A stretch of DNA of 64,000 nt from positions 326,213 to 390,212 of the forward strand of contig QCGK01000001.1 of the NCBI GenBank assembly GCA_003279945.1, read 5' to 3'. The DNA comes from Prochlorococcus sp. AG-388-A01 (GTDB lineage Bacteria > Cyanobacteriota > Cyanobacteriia > PCC-6307 > Cyanobiaceae). The notes under the pieces are model-generated. The model worked only from the letters and a program-made list of their open reading frames with translations. It did not search any database and was not told the origin of the DNA. Made by a program: the position numbers and the translations under genes. Of this stretch, positions 20,850 to 31,644 are shown piece by piece (the first letter of the stretch is position 1; every line of letters starts with the position of its first letter).

Positions 20850-21962
20850 TCATTGAAATAAAGAAATGTACTTATTACCCTTAGTTCCAGCCCACCTTAT
20901 TTTTCTTTTTCTGTCAAAAATGATTGATGCGATTTCCATATCTGTTTTTACATACCTATTTACATATGTAAAAGAACGCTTTTCAATGGTATTTGATAGA
21001 TTTAGGAATAATTTTTTAGCCATAGATTTATTAAATCTTTCAAGTAGTAATAAGGCATCTTCCAGAGTATTTAAATGAGATAATTTGACTATTATTTCAG
21101 GTGGTATTTTTTCTTGAACTGCTAAATAAACAAGAATCTCTATTCTTCCGTCAGCTAAATGATTATGCGTATGAAAGATACCGCCCGCTAATTTAATTAA
21201 TTTTCCGTGATAACCAAAAAGAATTACCGTTTTAACATTTTTTATTGCAGCATCAACTATTAGTGGTCCTATCCAGTTACCAACTTTTATAATCGGCAAC
21301 TTAAGATTACAAGTTTTTGCCAAATTTAATCCATTTTCACCAATAACAAAAACAACTTTCCCTTTAAAGTCATTTTTAATTAATTTTGCTAGCTGAGTTT
21401 TTGCCTCTTCTAATTGATCGGGAGAAGCACTCGAATAAGTTTCAGCAGAAGTTCCAATAATAGATAATCCATTCACAATATCAAATGACTTATTACTAGT
21501 TCTTTCTGCTAAAAACTCCCCATTTGGAAAAATAATTTCTAAGTTTAAATAAAAACCCTGTGGAATAGTATCCAATAAATTTTCAAATATCACTTCTTTA
21601 GCAAAATTAGAAATGCATATCTCTGATGTCTTTTCTTTGATACCTACACCTGATCCAGCAATGATATTTATTGGATTTGTTTGAATTGGATTATTAAGAG
21701 AAATTTTTTCTAATGAGGCTATTGTCCATATTTCTAAGTTTTGAGTAATATCAAGATCTAATCCAGACTTTGCAAAGGAAATTCCTAATGCATGAGTATT
21801 ACCTTTAAGAAAACCAACAGAATGAATCTCGATTTTTATTTCTTTTTTTTCATTAGGAATTTTTATTAATTCATAATTATCAAATGGAAGCCCTACTAGT
21901 TTCTTTAATGCTGATCTAGCAGCTCCAGCAACCCACAAAGGTAAAGAAAATCCTTTTTTCAA
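20850..21962 (-). CDS. cbiD: Cobalt-precorrin-5B C1-methyltransferase
   Basis: IAGSGVGIKEKTSEICI; ILFGYHGKLIKLAGGIFHTHNHLADGRIEIL typical of CbiD; upstream of guaA. Confidence 0.9.
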   Translation of the reverse strand: MKKGFSLPLWVAGAARSALKKLVGLPFDNYELIKIPNEKKEIKIEIHSVGFLKGNTHALGISFAKSGLDLDITQNLEIWTIASLEKISLNNPIQTNPINIIAGSGVGIKEKTSEICISNFAKEVIFENLLDTIPQGFYLNLEIIFPNGEFLAERTSNKSFDIVNGLSIIGTSAETYSSASPDQLEEAKTQLAKLIKNDFKGKVVFVIGENGLNLAKTCNLKLPIIKVGNWIGPLIVDAAIKNVKTVILFGYHGKLIKLAGGIFHTHNHLADGRIEILVYLAVQEKIPPEIIVKLSHLNTLEDALLLLERFNKSMAKKLFLNLSNTIEKRSFTYVNRYVKTDMEIASIIFDRKRKIRWAGTKGNKYISLFQ

Positions 21963-22022
21963 ATCAAGTAATTGAAAAATATATAATGAGAACTAATCTA
22001 AGAATGACCTATTTAATACAAA

Positions 22023-23186
22023 GTGGCCATACAACAAAAATTATCATTGATGATTCCTGGACCCACACCAGTTCCAGAAAAAGTTTTACAAGCATTAAGC
22101 AAGCATCCAATAGGTCATCGTAGTAAAGAATTTCAAGATCTCGTAGAAAGTACTTCTAGCAATTTGCAATGGCTTCATCAAACTAAAAATGATGTTTTAA
22201 CAATTACTGGAAGTGGTACTGCTGCAATGGAAGCTGGAATAATCAATACGTTAAGTAAAGGTGATAAGGTAATTTGTGGAGAAAATGGAAAATTTGGCGA
22301 AAGATGGGTAAAAGTTGCTAAGGAATTTGGGTTAGAAGTAATAAAAATTGATTCCGAATGGGGTACTCCTCTTAATCCAGAAGAATTCAAAAAAATATTA
22401 GAAGAAGATAAACAAAAAGAAATAAAGGCGGTAATCTTAACTCATTCTGAAACTTCAACAGGTGTAATTAATGATCTAGAAACTATAAGCAAATATATTC
22501 AGGAACACAACAAAGCATTGTCCATCATTGACTGCGTGACAAGTCTTGGAGCTTGCAATGTCCCTGTAGATGAGTGGAAATTGGATATTGTTGCCTCTGG
22601 ATCACAAAAGGGATATATGATACCGCCCGGCCTTAGTTTTATAGCAATGAGCCAAAAAGCATGGGCAGCTGCAGAACAATCTAATTTACCAAAATTTTAT
22701 TTAAATTTAAAATCCTACAGAAAAAGTCTTTTAAGTAACAGTAATCCATATACTCCAGCAGTTAATTTGGTTTTTGCTTTAGATGAAGCTTTAAAAATGA
22801 TGCGGGAGGAAGGATTAGAAAATATTTTCCTCCGACACAACAAACACAAGTTAGCTATGAGCAATGCTATAAAAGCCTTAAATCTAAGATTATTTGCTAA
22901 TGAAAAATGTTTAAGCCCTTCGATTACAGCAATAAGAACTGGAGAAATGGATGCAGAGAAATTTAGAAAAACAATAAAAAATAAATTTGATATCTTATTG
23001 GCTGGTGGTCAAGATCACTTAAAGGGGAAAATATTTAGAGTGGGTCACTTAGGATATGTAAATGATAGAGATATCATTACAGTAATTACTGCTATTAGTA
23101 ATGTACTTCTTGATTTAGGTCAAATAACAGCTAAAGAAGCTGGTGAAGCATTAGTGATAGCATCTAGATATCTCAATGCAAAATAA
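22023..23186 (+). CDS. Class V aminotransferase (serine-glyoxylate aminotransferase-like; often annotated soluble hydrogenase small subunit)
   Basis: LMIPGPTPVPEKVLQALSKHPIGHRS, DIVASGSQKGYMIPPGLSFIA PLP lysine; GTG start. Confidence 0.88.
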   Translation: MAIQQKLSLMIPGPTPVPEKVLQALSKHPIGHRSKEFQDLVESTSSNLQWLHQTKNDVLTITGSGTAAMEAGIINTLSKGDKVICGENGKFGERWVKVAKEFGLEVIKIDSEWGTPLNPEEFKKILEEDKQKEIKAVILTHSETSTGVINDLETISKYIQEHNKALSIIDCVTSLGACNVPVDEWKLDIVASGSQKGYMIPPGLSFIAMSQKAWAAAEQSNLPKFYLNLKSYRKSLLSNSNPYTPAVNLVFALDEALKMMREEGLENIFLRHNKHKLAMSNAIKALNLRLFANEKCLSPSITAIRTGEMDAEKFRKTIKNKFDILLAGGQDHLKGKIFRVGHLGYVNDRDIITVITAISNVLLDLGQITAKEAGEALVIASRYLNAK

Positions 23187-23187
23187 G

Positions 23188-23385
23188 TTAAGTTCCTGGC
23201 TCTTCAACATTTCCACCTAATTCAACAATCTTTTTTCTAAGTTTTATTGATTTTTTCTCATCCCCATTAGTTTGAGCTATTGCAAGAGCAAACTCTAATT
23301 TTTCGAGCTGATGACCACCCTCAAAAAAAGATAATTTCTTCTTTATAGGGCTTTTATTAGCTTTGTATGAAATTTGTAAAGACAT
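23188..23385 (-). CDS. Small conserved hypothetical protein
   Basis: 65-aa ORF fitting tightly between neighbours; LEKLEFALAIAQTNGDEKKSIKLRKKIVELGGNVEEPGT. Confidence 0.55.
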   Translation of the reverse strand: MSLQISYKANKSPIKKKLSFFEGGHQLEKLEFALAIAQTNGDEKKSIKLRKKIVELGGNVEEPGT

Positions 23386-23517
23386 AAAAATTCACGCTTT
23401 ATAAATATTATGCCAATAAAAGGGGACATTATGAGAGAAAAACAAAAATATAATTTGACTATAAAACCAAGCAAAAAATATTTTTTCTAATATTATGTCC
23501 AAACATCTTTAAAATTT

Positions 23518-24030
23518 ATGCCAAACATAAATCTAATCTATTATTTAATCGCTGGTAGTATTTTTGGAGCTTTGGCTCTAAAAACTGGTATCCCTGCAGC
23601 TCCTCTTGCAGGCGCTTTAATAGGCGCAAGCATACTAAGCATCAGCGGCAAAGTGGACATAGCAGAGTGGCCAATTGGCACAAGAACAATATTAGAAATT
23701 GGAATTGGGACAGTTATTGGTACTTCGTTAACTAAAGACTCTTTAGTCGACCTGCAAACTCTATGGAGACCTGCTATCTTAATAACTTTTACTCTAGTAA
23801 TTACAGGATTAGCAATTGGATTATGGACAAGCAGATTACTTAATATAGATGTGATTACAACAATTCTTGGAGCTGCGCCAGGAGGTATTAGCGGTATGAG
23901 TCTGGTTGGTTCAGAATATGGAGTAGGAGCTGCAGTAGCAACCTTACATGCAGTAAGATTAATTACTGTGCTTCTAATTCTTCCTTTAGTTGTGAAATTC
24001 TTGAATTTGTTCGGAATAATAAAATCTTAA
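23518..24030 (+). CDS. AbrB-duplication-type membrane protein
   Basis: Strongly hydrophobic repeats, TTILGAAPGGISGMSLVGSEYG and GAAVATLHAVRLITVLLILPLV motifs of the family. Confidence 0.75.
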   Translation: MPNINLIYYLIAGSIFGALALKTGIPAAPLAGALIGASILSISGKVDIAEWPIGTRTILEIGIGTVIGTSLTKDSLVDLQTLWRPAILITFTLVITGLAIGLWTSRLLNIDVITTILGAAPGGISGMSLVGSEYGVGAAVATLHAVRLITVLLILPLVVKFLNLFGIIKS

Positions 24031-24086
24031 ATTTCTATAGACATATCGCTAATAAAAGATATTTTTAAATAAAAGAAAAAAGTTTA

Positions 24087-24539
24087 ATGCAAAGAGCTAA
24101 GCAGAAAAAACTAATATTATTATCGATAGGAATATACACTCCTATAGCTCTTTTTACATCAAATGCAAAGGCAAGTTCATTTGGGGCAGAAATTTTTTGT
24201 ACTATGAGGGATGGTGGTAATGATCATGAAAGTAGCTGGGATGCGGCATACAGTTATATAAAAAAACAAAAGGGAGGATTGTTCAAAGTTTCACCAAAAA
24301 ATGCAGCAGCGCAAATTACTGAAACAGTTATAAGAGAAAGAGAAAAATTTAAATATTGTGTTGAATACTTAGATAATCTTCATCCAAATAGGAAACTTAT
24401 AAGAGATTTGAAAAAAGAAGAAGAAAGAAAAGAAAAAGAAGCAAAAGATAAAGAAATCAAAATGAAAAGATTAGAAAAAGAATTAGAAGAAACTAGTGAA
24501 GAATTAAGTGAAGATACCTTTGAAAGATATAGTTATTAA
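24087..24539 (+). CDS. Hypothetical protein with N-terminal signal-like segment and charged C-terminus
   Basis: LILLSIGIYTPIALFTSNAKASS leader; GAEIFCTMRDGGNDHESSWDAAYSYI. Confidence 0.6.
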   Translation: MQRAKQKKLILLSIGIYTPIALFTSNAKASSFGAEIFCTMRDGGNDHESSWDAAYSYIKKQKGGLFKVSPKNAAAQITETVIREREKFKYCVEYLDNLHPNRKLIRDLKKEEERKEKEAKDKEIKMKRLEKELEETSEELSEDTFERYSY

Positions 24540-24712
24540 TTAATAAAGGTCTCAAAAAAAATTAATATTTTTGGATAGAAGATTTGAAAATTTTAATTTG
24601 TATCTATTAACACAAAATTATATTTATACTAGCTATTTTAGACTAAAAAATAATAAATAAACATTGACTTTTGATGTATTCAAGCCATTATTCAATTAAC
24701 TAAATGATCTGA

Positions 24713-25111
24713 ATGCATATTAATGATGCGGTGTTTTTAGAGGATTTGTGCCCTAAGTTCAGATTAAGACAATGGCGAAAATCTATTCATAGATTTACAG
24801 GAAAAAGTTGTATATATTGCGGAAAACCCTCTGAATCCATTGATCATGTATTACCGCGTAGCCAAGGCGGCTTAACTAAAACAGAAAACTGCGTGCCTGC
24901 ATGTCTTTCTTGTAATGGGGATAAATCAGATGAAAATGCTTTGTATTGGTATAGGAAACAAAAATTTTATGACCCTCGAAGAGCAATGGCCATAAGAGCA
25001 TGGTTAGAAGGAGATTTGAGATTAGCTATAAGATTACTGCAATGGGCTAACCCTAAATTTAGGTTAAATCAAAATTACGAAAAAGATGAAACAAAATATA
25101 AAGCAGCTTGA
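24713..25111 (+). CDS. HNH endonuclease family protein
   Basis: CIYCGKPSESIDHVLPRSQGGLTKTENCVPACLSCNGDKSD. Confidence 0.88.
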   Translation: MHINDAVFLEDLCPKFRLRQWRKSIHRFTGKSCIYCGKPSESIDHVLPRSQGGLTKTENCVPACLSCNGDKSDENALYWYRKQKFYDPRRAMAIRAWLEGDLRLAIRLLQWANPKFRLNQNYEKDETKYKAA

Positions 25112-25342
25112 CTACCAAACATTACATATTTTTCTAGAATAATAACTCTCACATATATTTCCCAATTCTCTTGGCGATTCTGGGAATATTAAAATTGTCG
25201 AAAATGAAATGAGAATGACAAATAATTTTTGGTAGAATTGAAAATTAACTAAACTGATTTCTTTATCTATCAAAAGACTATAGCTTTTGCTTACGGTATA
25301 AGTTTTTGATTTCAAATCAGGTTTAACAGCTGTCTTCATCAT
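25112..25342 (-). CDS. Small hypothetical protein with membrane segment
   Basis: 76-aa ORF filling the gap; FVILISFSTILIFPESPRELGNICESYYSRKICNVW. Confidence 0.45.
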   Translation of the reverse strand: MMKTAVKPDLKSKTYTVSKSYSLLIDKEISLVNFQFYQKLFVILISFSTILIFPESPRELGNICESYYSRKICNVW

Positions 25343-25374
25343 TAATTAATACATATGTACTACTTTAGCGAATC

Positions 25375-26253
25375 ATGAAGAATTCCGCAAGGTCACTAAA
25401 TAATAAAAATAAATTTTTAATCTTGGGATGTGGTTTCAGTGGCAGTTTCTTTGCAAAAACCATAAGGAAATTAGGTTTTACTGCTTTAACAAGTTCAAGA
25501 TCTGAAAAAAAAGATCCAAATAATTTCGTATTTGACAGTGAAAACGGTATAGTCCCTAATGAAAATATTTTTGATGGAGTTACACATATTCTTAGTTGCA
25601 TTCCTCCCGACAAAAATGGAAAAGATCCAGTATTAAGAAGTCTTAAAAATAAGCTAAAAAGTTTATCCCTTGAATGGATTGGCTATTTATCTACAACAGG
25701 GGTTTATGGAAACACCAAGGGTGATTGGGTTTCTGAAATTGATCAACCAAACCCTTTCCAAATAAGAAGTCATAAAAGGTTAAATTGTGAAAAAGAATGG
25801 ATTGAATCTGGTTTACCTGTACAAATTTTCAGGTTACCTGGTATTTATGGACCTGGAAGATCGACTTTTGAAGCAATAAAAAATAAAAAAATTCGAGTTA
25901 TCTCTAAAGAAAATCAAGTATTTTCAAGAATTCATGTTGCTGATATTACAAATGCAATTATATATTTATTACAAAATAAAAATTCCTTAAAGTTTCACCA
26001 AATTATTAATATTGCAGACGATAAGCCCTGTTCACAAATAGAGGTTATTCAATATTGCTACGATTTACTTGGTTTAAAAATGCCAGAGCCAATATTATTT
26101 GAGGAAGCAAAACAAGAATTATCACCTATTGCTCAATCTTTTTGGATGGAAAATAGAAGAGTTTCTAATAAACTTTTATGCGAAACACTTGGATATAAAC
26201 TAATTTATAAAAACTATAAAATAGGCTTAAAAAATTGCTATCAGAATAGTTAA
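25375..26253 (+). CDS. NAD-dependent epimerase/dehydratase-like protein (YeeZ-like)
   Basis: FLILGCGFSGSFFAKTIRKLG; YLSTTGVYGNTKGDWVSE; FRLPGIYGPGRS. Confidence 0.78.
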   Translation: MKNSARSLNNKNKFLILGCGFSGSFFAKTIRKLGFTALTSSRSEKKDPNNFVFDSENGIVPNENIFDGVTHILSCIPPDKNGKDPVLRSLKNKLKSLSLEWIGYLSTTGVYGNTKGDWVSEIDQPNPFQIRSHKRLNCEKEWIESGLPVQIFRLPGIYGPGRSTFEAIKNKKIRVISKENQVFSRIHVADITNAIIYLLQNKNSLKFHQIINIADDKPCSQIEVIQYCYDLLGLKMPEPILFEEAKQELSPIAQSFWMENRRVSNKLLCETLGYKLIYKNYKIGLKNCYQNS

Positions 26254-26275
26254 AAAATAAATTTAAAAACTTTTT

Positions 26276-27310
26276 ATGAATTTTCAGAATACAAATAAAA
26301 AATTGAAGGTAATTTTAAGCGTCGGAGATGAGTCAGGTATTGGGCCCGAAATAATATTAAAAGCTCTTTGTTCTGATGAAATACCTAAAAATATTGACTT
26401 TATTTTAGTTGGATCAAAAAAAAATCTACAAAATACATATAGTCATCTTAAATCTTTAGGATTAAAAAACCTCGCGAATCCAAAAAATTTAAAGATACAT
26501 GATCTAGATATTTCCTTATCAGATAATGAATCTAAATCAAGTTATGGTAATTCAAGTTTCTATTATTTAACAAAAGCAATTGAAATTGTAAAACAATATC
26601 CTAATTCAGCACTTGTAACTGGACCAATTTGCAAAAAATCATGGTCACTAGCAGGCCATCACTTCTCTGGTCAAACTGAAGTATTAGCAAAATCTTGTGG
26701 AGTAAAAAATTTTGGAATGTTATTCACAGCAAAATCACCAATTACAGGTTGGAGATTTAATACTTTATTAGCTACAACCCACATAGCTCTTTGTGAGGTC
26801 CCTAAAAAATTAACTACAGAATTAATCCATTCCAAACTAGATCTTTTCAAAGATTTTTGTAGTACATATATTAATAAACCTACCTTAAAAGTAGCAGGAT
26901 TAAACCCTCATGCTGGCGAAGAAGGCATTTTGGGTAATGAAGAAAAAGATTGGCTAAATGATGCATTGGTTGCTTGGAATGAGAAGAATAGAGATATTAA
27001 ATTATTAGGCCCTTTATCACCAGATAGTTGCTGGAATTCTTCTGTAAAAGCTTGGAGTAACAAAGATGCTGAAAAGCATGATGGCATTCTTGCTATGTAT
27101 CATGATCAAGGTTTAATACCCATGAAAGTAATAGCTCTTAATTACTCAGTAAATACAACAGTAGGTTTACCTTTTATAAGAACATCTCCAGATCATGGAA
27201 CTGGATTTGATATTGCTGGCAAAGGAGTAGCTCAATCACAAAGCATGATTGAGGCTATAAAGGCAGCTATAGAGATGACTAACAATTCAAGACTGCTTAA
27301 CACGCATTAA
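26276..27310 (+). CDS. pdxA: 4-hydroxythreonine-4-phosphate dehydrogenase
   Basis: SVGDESGIGPEIILKAL; GLNPHAGEEGILGNEE; YHDQGLIPMKVIA; RTSPDHGTGFDIAGKG. Confidence 0.97.
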   Translation: MNFQNTNKKLKVILSVGDESGIGPEIILKALCSDEIPKNIDFILVGSKKNLQNTYSHLKSLGLKNLANPKNLKIHDLDISLSDNESKSSYGNSSFYYLTKAIEIVKQYPNSALVTGPICKKSWSLAGHHFSGQTEVLAKSCGVKNFGMLFTAKSPITGWRFNTLLATTHIALCEVPKKLTTELIHSKLDLFKDFCSTYINKPTLKVAGLNPHAGEEGILGNEEKDWLNDALVAWNEKNRDIKLLGPLSPDSCWNSSVKAWSNKDAEKHDGILAMYHDQGLIPMKVIALNYSVNTTVGLPFIRTSPDHGTGFDIAGKGVAQSQSMIEAIKAAIEMTNNSRLLNTH

Positions 27311-27793
27311 AACTTGACCAAATTCAACTGGAGTTGCATTTTCAACGAGAATCTCTACTATTTCAGCATTAAATTCAGATTCAATTTCATTCATTAACTT
27401 CATAGCTTCCAAAATACAAATAGTTTGGCCGACTTTAACGTTGTTACCTACTTCGACAAATGGCTCCTCATCAGGCGCTGCAGCCCTATAAAATGTTCCA
27501 ACCATTGGAGAGGTAATATCAGTGAGGTCAGAGCGTCCAGGAGGTGCCACCTGAGGGGCTTCAGGCTCGGTAACAACTTGAATATTATCATTAATGGATT
27601 TTTTATTAGCAATTGTTTTACTTTCAAATGAAGTATTGGAATTTAAATTATTGATAACTTGATTTTGATCCAATAAATTCCTTTTTATTTCAAGTTTAAA
27701 ATCTTCTCCCTCTAGAGAGAATTCTTGAATATCGCTACTAGAGATTTTCTCTATTAGACGATTTAAGTCTTCATGATCTAATTTCATAGCCAT
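27287..27793 (-). CDS. accB: Biotin carboxyl carrier protein of acetyl-CoA carboxylase
   Basis: ITSPMVGTFYRAAAPDEEPFVEVG...ICILEAMKLMNEIESE biotinylation motif. Confidence 0.97.
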   Translation of the reverse strand: MAMKLDHEDLNRLIEKISSSDIQEFSLEGEDFKLEIKRNLLDQNQVINNLNSNTSFESKTIANKKSINDNIQVVTEPEAPQVAPPGRSDLTDITSPMVGTFYRAAAPDEEPFVEVGNNVKVGQTICILEAMKLMNEIESEFNAEIVEILVENATPVEFGQVLMRVKQS

Positions 27794-28353
27794 TAATTTT
27801 CACGTCCTAGATAACTGTCGTTACGAGTATCAACTTTAATCATTTCTCCCACAGAAATGAATAAAGGCACCATAACTTGAGCACCTGTTTCTAGAATAGC
27901 TGGTTTGGTGCCCCCACTAGCAGTATCACCTTTAACTCCAGGATCAGTCTCTGTAACTTTCAAAGTAATAGAGATTGGAAGTTCAACTTCTAAAACTTTA
28001 CCATTATGGAAAATTACATTGACCTCCATTCCCTCTTTCAAATACTTTGCGCCTTTACCGATTTGTTCAGAGGAAAGTCTTGTCTCTTCAAAACTTGTCA
28101 TATCCATGAAAACATAATCTCCAGACTCCACATAAGTATGTTGCAGGTTAGACTTCTCAAGGATAGCCTGCTGTACTGATTCTCCGGCTCGAAAAGTTTT
28201 TTCAACTACGTTGCCGTTTTGAACTGATTTTAATTTTGTTCTCACAAAAGCAGAACCCTTACCAGGCTTGACATGTAGAAATTCTACAACACGCCAAACT
28301 TGTCCATCCAATTCGATGGTAGTACCTGTGCGAAAATCGTTACTGGAGATCAT
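27793..28353 (-). CDS. efp: Elongation factor P
   Basis: [41 protein letters not shown]-terminal [13 protein letters not shown]. Confidence 0.98.
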   Translation of the reverse strand: MISSNDFRTGTTIELDGQVWRVVEFLHVKPGKGSAFVRTKLKSVQNGNVVEKTFRAGESVQQAILEKSNLQHTYVESGDYVFMDMTSFEETRLSSEQIGKGAKYLKEGMEVNVIFHNGKVLEVELPISITLKVTETDPGVKGDTASGGTKPAILETGAQVMVPLFISVGEMIKVDTRNDSYLGREN

Positions 28354-28396
28354 TCCTGTATTCCATCCCCAAGGATCATAAACCTGTAAGAGTGCT

Positions 28397-29488
28397 ATGC
28401 AAAAATTCTTTTCAAATCAGAACAAACTTTTCTTAATCCTATCAATCGTAATTTTACAGATTTTTCTCTATAAACCGGTTCAAGTTTTAGCTGATTTACC
28501 TACAGGAAATGCGGTAAAAGACCCTAACGCAATCCTCAGAAACGCACTCCCTATCAAGCAAGTTGAGTTACAAGAAATTCAACACAAATTAGAGGAAACT
28601 AGTGATCTAGTGAGAGGAGGAAGATGGCCTGCTCTTTCAAAAACTGTTACAAAATGTCAATCTTTACTAAAAAAATATCAAAGTCTAATCATTCAAGAAT
28701 TACCAAATAATAAACAGAAAATTGCTGAAAAAACATTTTTAGAGCTCAAAGAAAATTTTAATAGCCTTCAAGATCATGCCAAAGCAAGGGATAAGTACTC
28801 ATTTATAACAACCAGAAAAGAGGCTTTAGATAAGATAGGAGGATTAGAAGAGTACTTTCTACCAAATCAATTTCCTTATTCTATCCCAGAAGAATTTGAT
28901 AATTTACCAAGATTACTAGGCAGGGCAAAAGTAAATATAAAAACCTCCAAGGGAGATATGAAAGCCATTGTAGATGGATTTAACGCGCCCCTTACAGCAG
29001 GAGCATTTATAGATTTATCTTCAAAAAAATTCTATAAAGATTTACCCATTAACCGAGCAGAAGAATTTTTTGTTCTACAAACAGGTGATCCAAATGGTGA
29101 TGAAATTGGTTATTTAGATCCTGAAACAGGTGAAGAACGCCATGTTCCTCTAGAGATAAGAATTCCTAATGAAAAGGATACTTTTTATAATCAAACTTTT
29201 GAAGACTTGGGCTTTTATACAGAGACACCAACATTACCTTTTGCAACTCTTGGAACTCTAGGGTGGTCACACTCAAATACTTCAGTTGATGATGGCTCAT
29301 CTCAATTTTTCTTCTTTTTATATGAAGCAGAATTGAATCCAGCAGGTCGCAATTTAATAGATGGAAGAAATGCTGCCTTTGGGTATGTTATTGATGGTTT
29401 TGATGTGTTAGAAGAACTTACCAAAGATGACATTATTATCTCAATTGATGTTTTAGAAGGAATTGAAAACCTCAAATTAAATGCGTAA
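28397..29488 (+). CDS. Cyclophilin-type peptidyl-prolyl cis-trans isomerase with signal peptide (TLP40-like)
   Basis: N-terminal hydrophobic leader, helical domain, then [45 protein letters not shown]. Confidence 0.82.
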   Translation: MQKFFSNQNKLFLILSIVILQIFLYKPVQVLADLPTGNAVKDPNAILRNALPIKQVELQEIQHKLEETSDLVRGGRWPALSKTVTKCQSLLKKYQSLIIQELPNNKQKIAEKTFLELKENFNSLQDHAKARDKYSFITTRKEALDKIGGLEEYFLPNQFPYSIPEEFDNLPRLLGRAKVNIKTSKGDMKAIVDGFNAPLTAGAFIDLSSKKFYKDLPINRAEEFFVLQTGDPNGDEIGYLDPETGEERHVPLEIRIPNEKDTFYNQTFEDLGFYTETPTLPFATLGTLGWSHSNTSVDDGSSQFFFFLYEAELNPAGRNLIDGRNAAFGYVIDGFDVLEELTKDDIIISIDVLEGIENLKLNA

Positions 29489-30467
29489 AGAATTATTAGA
29501 AGACATAGGAGAAAAAGAATTAATAAATAGGCTTGGAAAATTTATGCCTAAAAATCAAATTTCAGATGATTGCGCTTTAGTAAGAACTAAAAATAATGAT
29601 TTGCTTGTTAATAATGATTCATTAGTAGAGAATGTTCATTTCAATGACATTACTATTTGTGCTCAAGACCTTGGATGGAAAGCAGTTGTCAGCAACATCT
29701 CTGACTTATTATCCAGTGGCTGCCAAAAAACTATAGGGATTACAATAAGCCTAATTTTACCTGCTAAAACTGAGTGGATTTGGGTTGAAGAGTTATATAA
29801 AGGAATCAATAAAGCTTTAAAAAATTATGGCGGGGTAATTCTTGGAGGAGATTGCTCAATAGGGAATGAAAAAATTATCTCAATTACAGCACTTGGTATT
29901 CAAGGGAAACTTAAATTACGAAGAAATGCATGTAAGCCAGGGGAGATTATATTAACTACAGGAATTCATGGTCTTAGCAAACTAGGATTTATCTTACAAA
30001 GTAAAAATAATTTTGAAATAGATATTTCTCTCAATAAAAGATTAATAAATAAATCCATTGAACGATTTTGTCGACCAAAAGTTTACCCAGATTTTTTAAA
30101 AAATCTCCTTAAAACTCGTTCCAGTGAAAGAATTACAAGAGTAGGATGTACAGACAGTAGTGATGGTTTATTTCAAGCCCTGCATGATTTAGCAATCGCT
30201 AGCAACTGCAAAGCAATTATTAATTACGAGAAAATACCAAAAGACGAAAATTGGCCAAAAGGAGATAAATGGGATGAATATTATTTTTTTGGAGGAGAAG
30301 ATTATGAATTAGTATTTTCATTGCCCAAAAAATGGGCAGAAAAATTGTCTAAATTAGATAAAAATATAAAAGCGATTGGTTTTTTTACCAAAGGTGAACC
30401 ATCAATAGAATTTAAAGACTATAAAAAAAATGAATTATTGAAGAATACGCCTTTCAAACATTTTTAA
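29481..30467 (+). CDS. thiL: Thiamine-monophosphate kinase
   Basis: DDCALVRTKNNDLLVNNDSLVENVHF; GGVILGGDCSIGNEKIISITALG; TDSSDGLFQALHDLA; FFGGEDYELVFSL. Confidence 0.92.
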   Translation: MRKELLEDIGEKELINRLGKFMPKNQISDDCALVRTKNNDLLVNNDSLVENVHFNDITICAQDLGWKAVVSNISDLLSSGCQKTIGITISLILPAKTEWIWVEELYKGINKALKNYGGVILGGDCSIGNEKIISITALGIQGKLKLRRNACKPGEIILTTGIHGLSKLGFILQSKNNFEIDISLNKRLINKSIERFCRPKVYPDFLKNLLKTRSSERITRVGCTDSSDGLFQALHDLAIASNCKAIINYEKIPKDENWPKGDKWDEYYFFGGEDYELVFSLPKKWAEKLSKLDKNIKAIGFFTKGEPSIEFKDYKKNELLKNTPFKHF

Positions 30468-31490
30468 TTATTCCCATTTCTTAGCCACAATCTCTGCTAA
30501 ATCAACAACTCTCTGACTATAACCCCATTCATTGTCATACCATGCAAGGACCTTAACAAGGTTATCACCTATACACATTGTAAGATCACTATCTACAATT
30601 GATGATTCGTTAGTCCCTGCGTAATCACTAGAGACTAATGGTTCATCTCCATACTTAATAACTCCCTTCATTGAACCTAAAGAAGCTTCTTTGAGAGCAC
30701 TGTTAACATCTTCGCTTGTGACAGATTTTGAAGATTCGAAAACAAAGTCAACCGCTGAAACGTTAGGGGTAGGAACTCTCATAGCAATGCCTGTCAATTT
30801 GCCTTTCATCTCTGGGTAAACTAACGCTACAGCTTTAGCAGCACCTGTAGAAGTAGGAACAATATTGGTTGCTGCTGCTCTAGCCCTTCTTAGATCTCTA
30901 TGACTATTATCGAGAATTCTTTGGTCGCCTGTATAACTATGTATTGTAGTCATCAAACCTTTATTTATCCCAAAAGTTTGATCTAAAACTTTAACTACTG
31001 GAGCTAAGCAGTTTGTAGTACAACTAGCATTACTCAAAATATCGTAATCTTTATGGTTATAAGTATCAGCATTAACTCCAACTACATAAGTACCAACTCC
31101 AGCGCCTTTGCCTGGAGCAGTTAAAATAACTTTTTTTGCTCCTACCTCCAAGTGCTTACTTGCTCCAACGTCTGTATTGAAAACTCCAGTTGATTCAATA
31201 ACCAAGTCCACACCCCAATCTTTCCAAGGAAGATTCATTGGGTTTCTATCAGAGAAACACTTGATTGTCTTGTTATTAATTACAAAAGTGTCGTCCGTAT
31301 ATTGAATATCAACACCATCGAGTTGACCAAGTACCGAATCGTATTTTAGAAGATGAGCATTTGTCTTTGGGTCTGAAGTAACATTAATACCTACTACTTC
31401 AATATTGGTGTAAGCACCTCTACTGAGCCAACAACGCATAAAGTTTCGACCAATTCTGCCAAACCCGTTAATTGCAACACGCAAAGTCAT
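30468..31490 (-). CDS. gap2: Glyceraldehyde-3-phosphate dehydrogenase
   Basis: [66 protein letters not shown]. Confidence 0.97.
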   Translation of the reverse strand: MTLRVAINGFGRIGRNFMRCWLSRGAYTNIEVVGINVTSDPKTNAHLLKYDSVLGQLDGVDIQYTDDTFVINNKTIKCFSDRNPMNLPWKDWGVDLVIESTGVFNTDVGASKHLEVGAKKVILTAPGKGAGVGTYVVGVNADTYNHKDYDILSNASCTTNCLAPVVKVLDQTFGINKGLMTTIHSYTGDQRILDNSHRDLRRARAAATNIVPTSTGAAKAVALVYPEMKGKLTGIAMRVPTPNVSAVDFVFESSKSVTSEDVNSALKEASLGSMKGVIKYGDEPLVSSDYAGTNESSIVDSDLTMCIGDNLVKVLAWYDNEWGYSQRVVDLAEIVAKKWE

Positions 31491-31644
31491 AACTAAAAAT
31501 TTCTAAATGATTAACCTAAGTTGCTGATCATACTGAATTTTGTGCAATAACGTAAGGTTTTTTTGATTTATTAAGCAAATAAGTCTAGTTTTGTATTAAT
31601 TCAAGAAAAAAAAACATTTTTTTTCAAGAAAAAATACCAAAATT

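Noticed and set aside
23386-23517. Possible small RNA in the spacer before the AbrB-type membrane gene
   Set aside because: AT-rich sequence without a convincing hairpin or terminator seen by eye.
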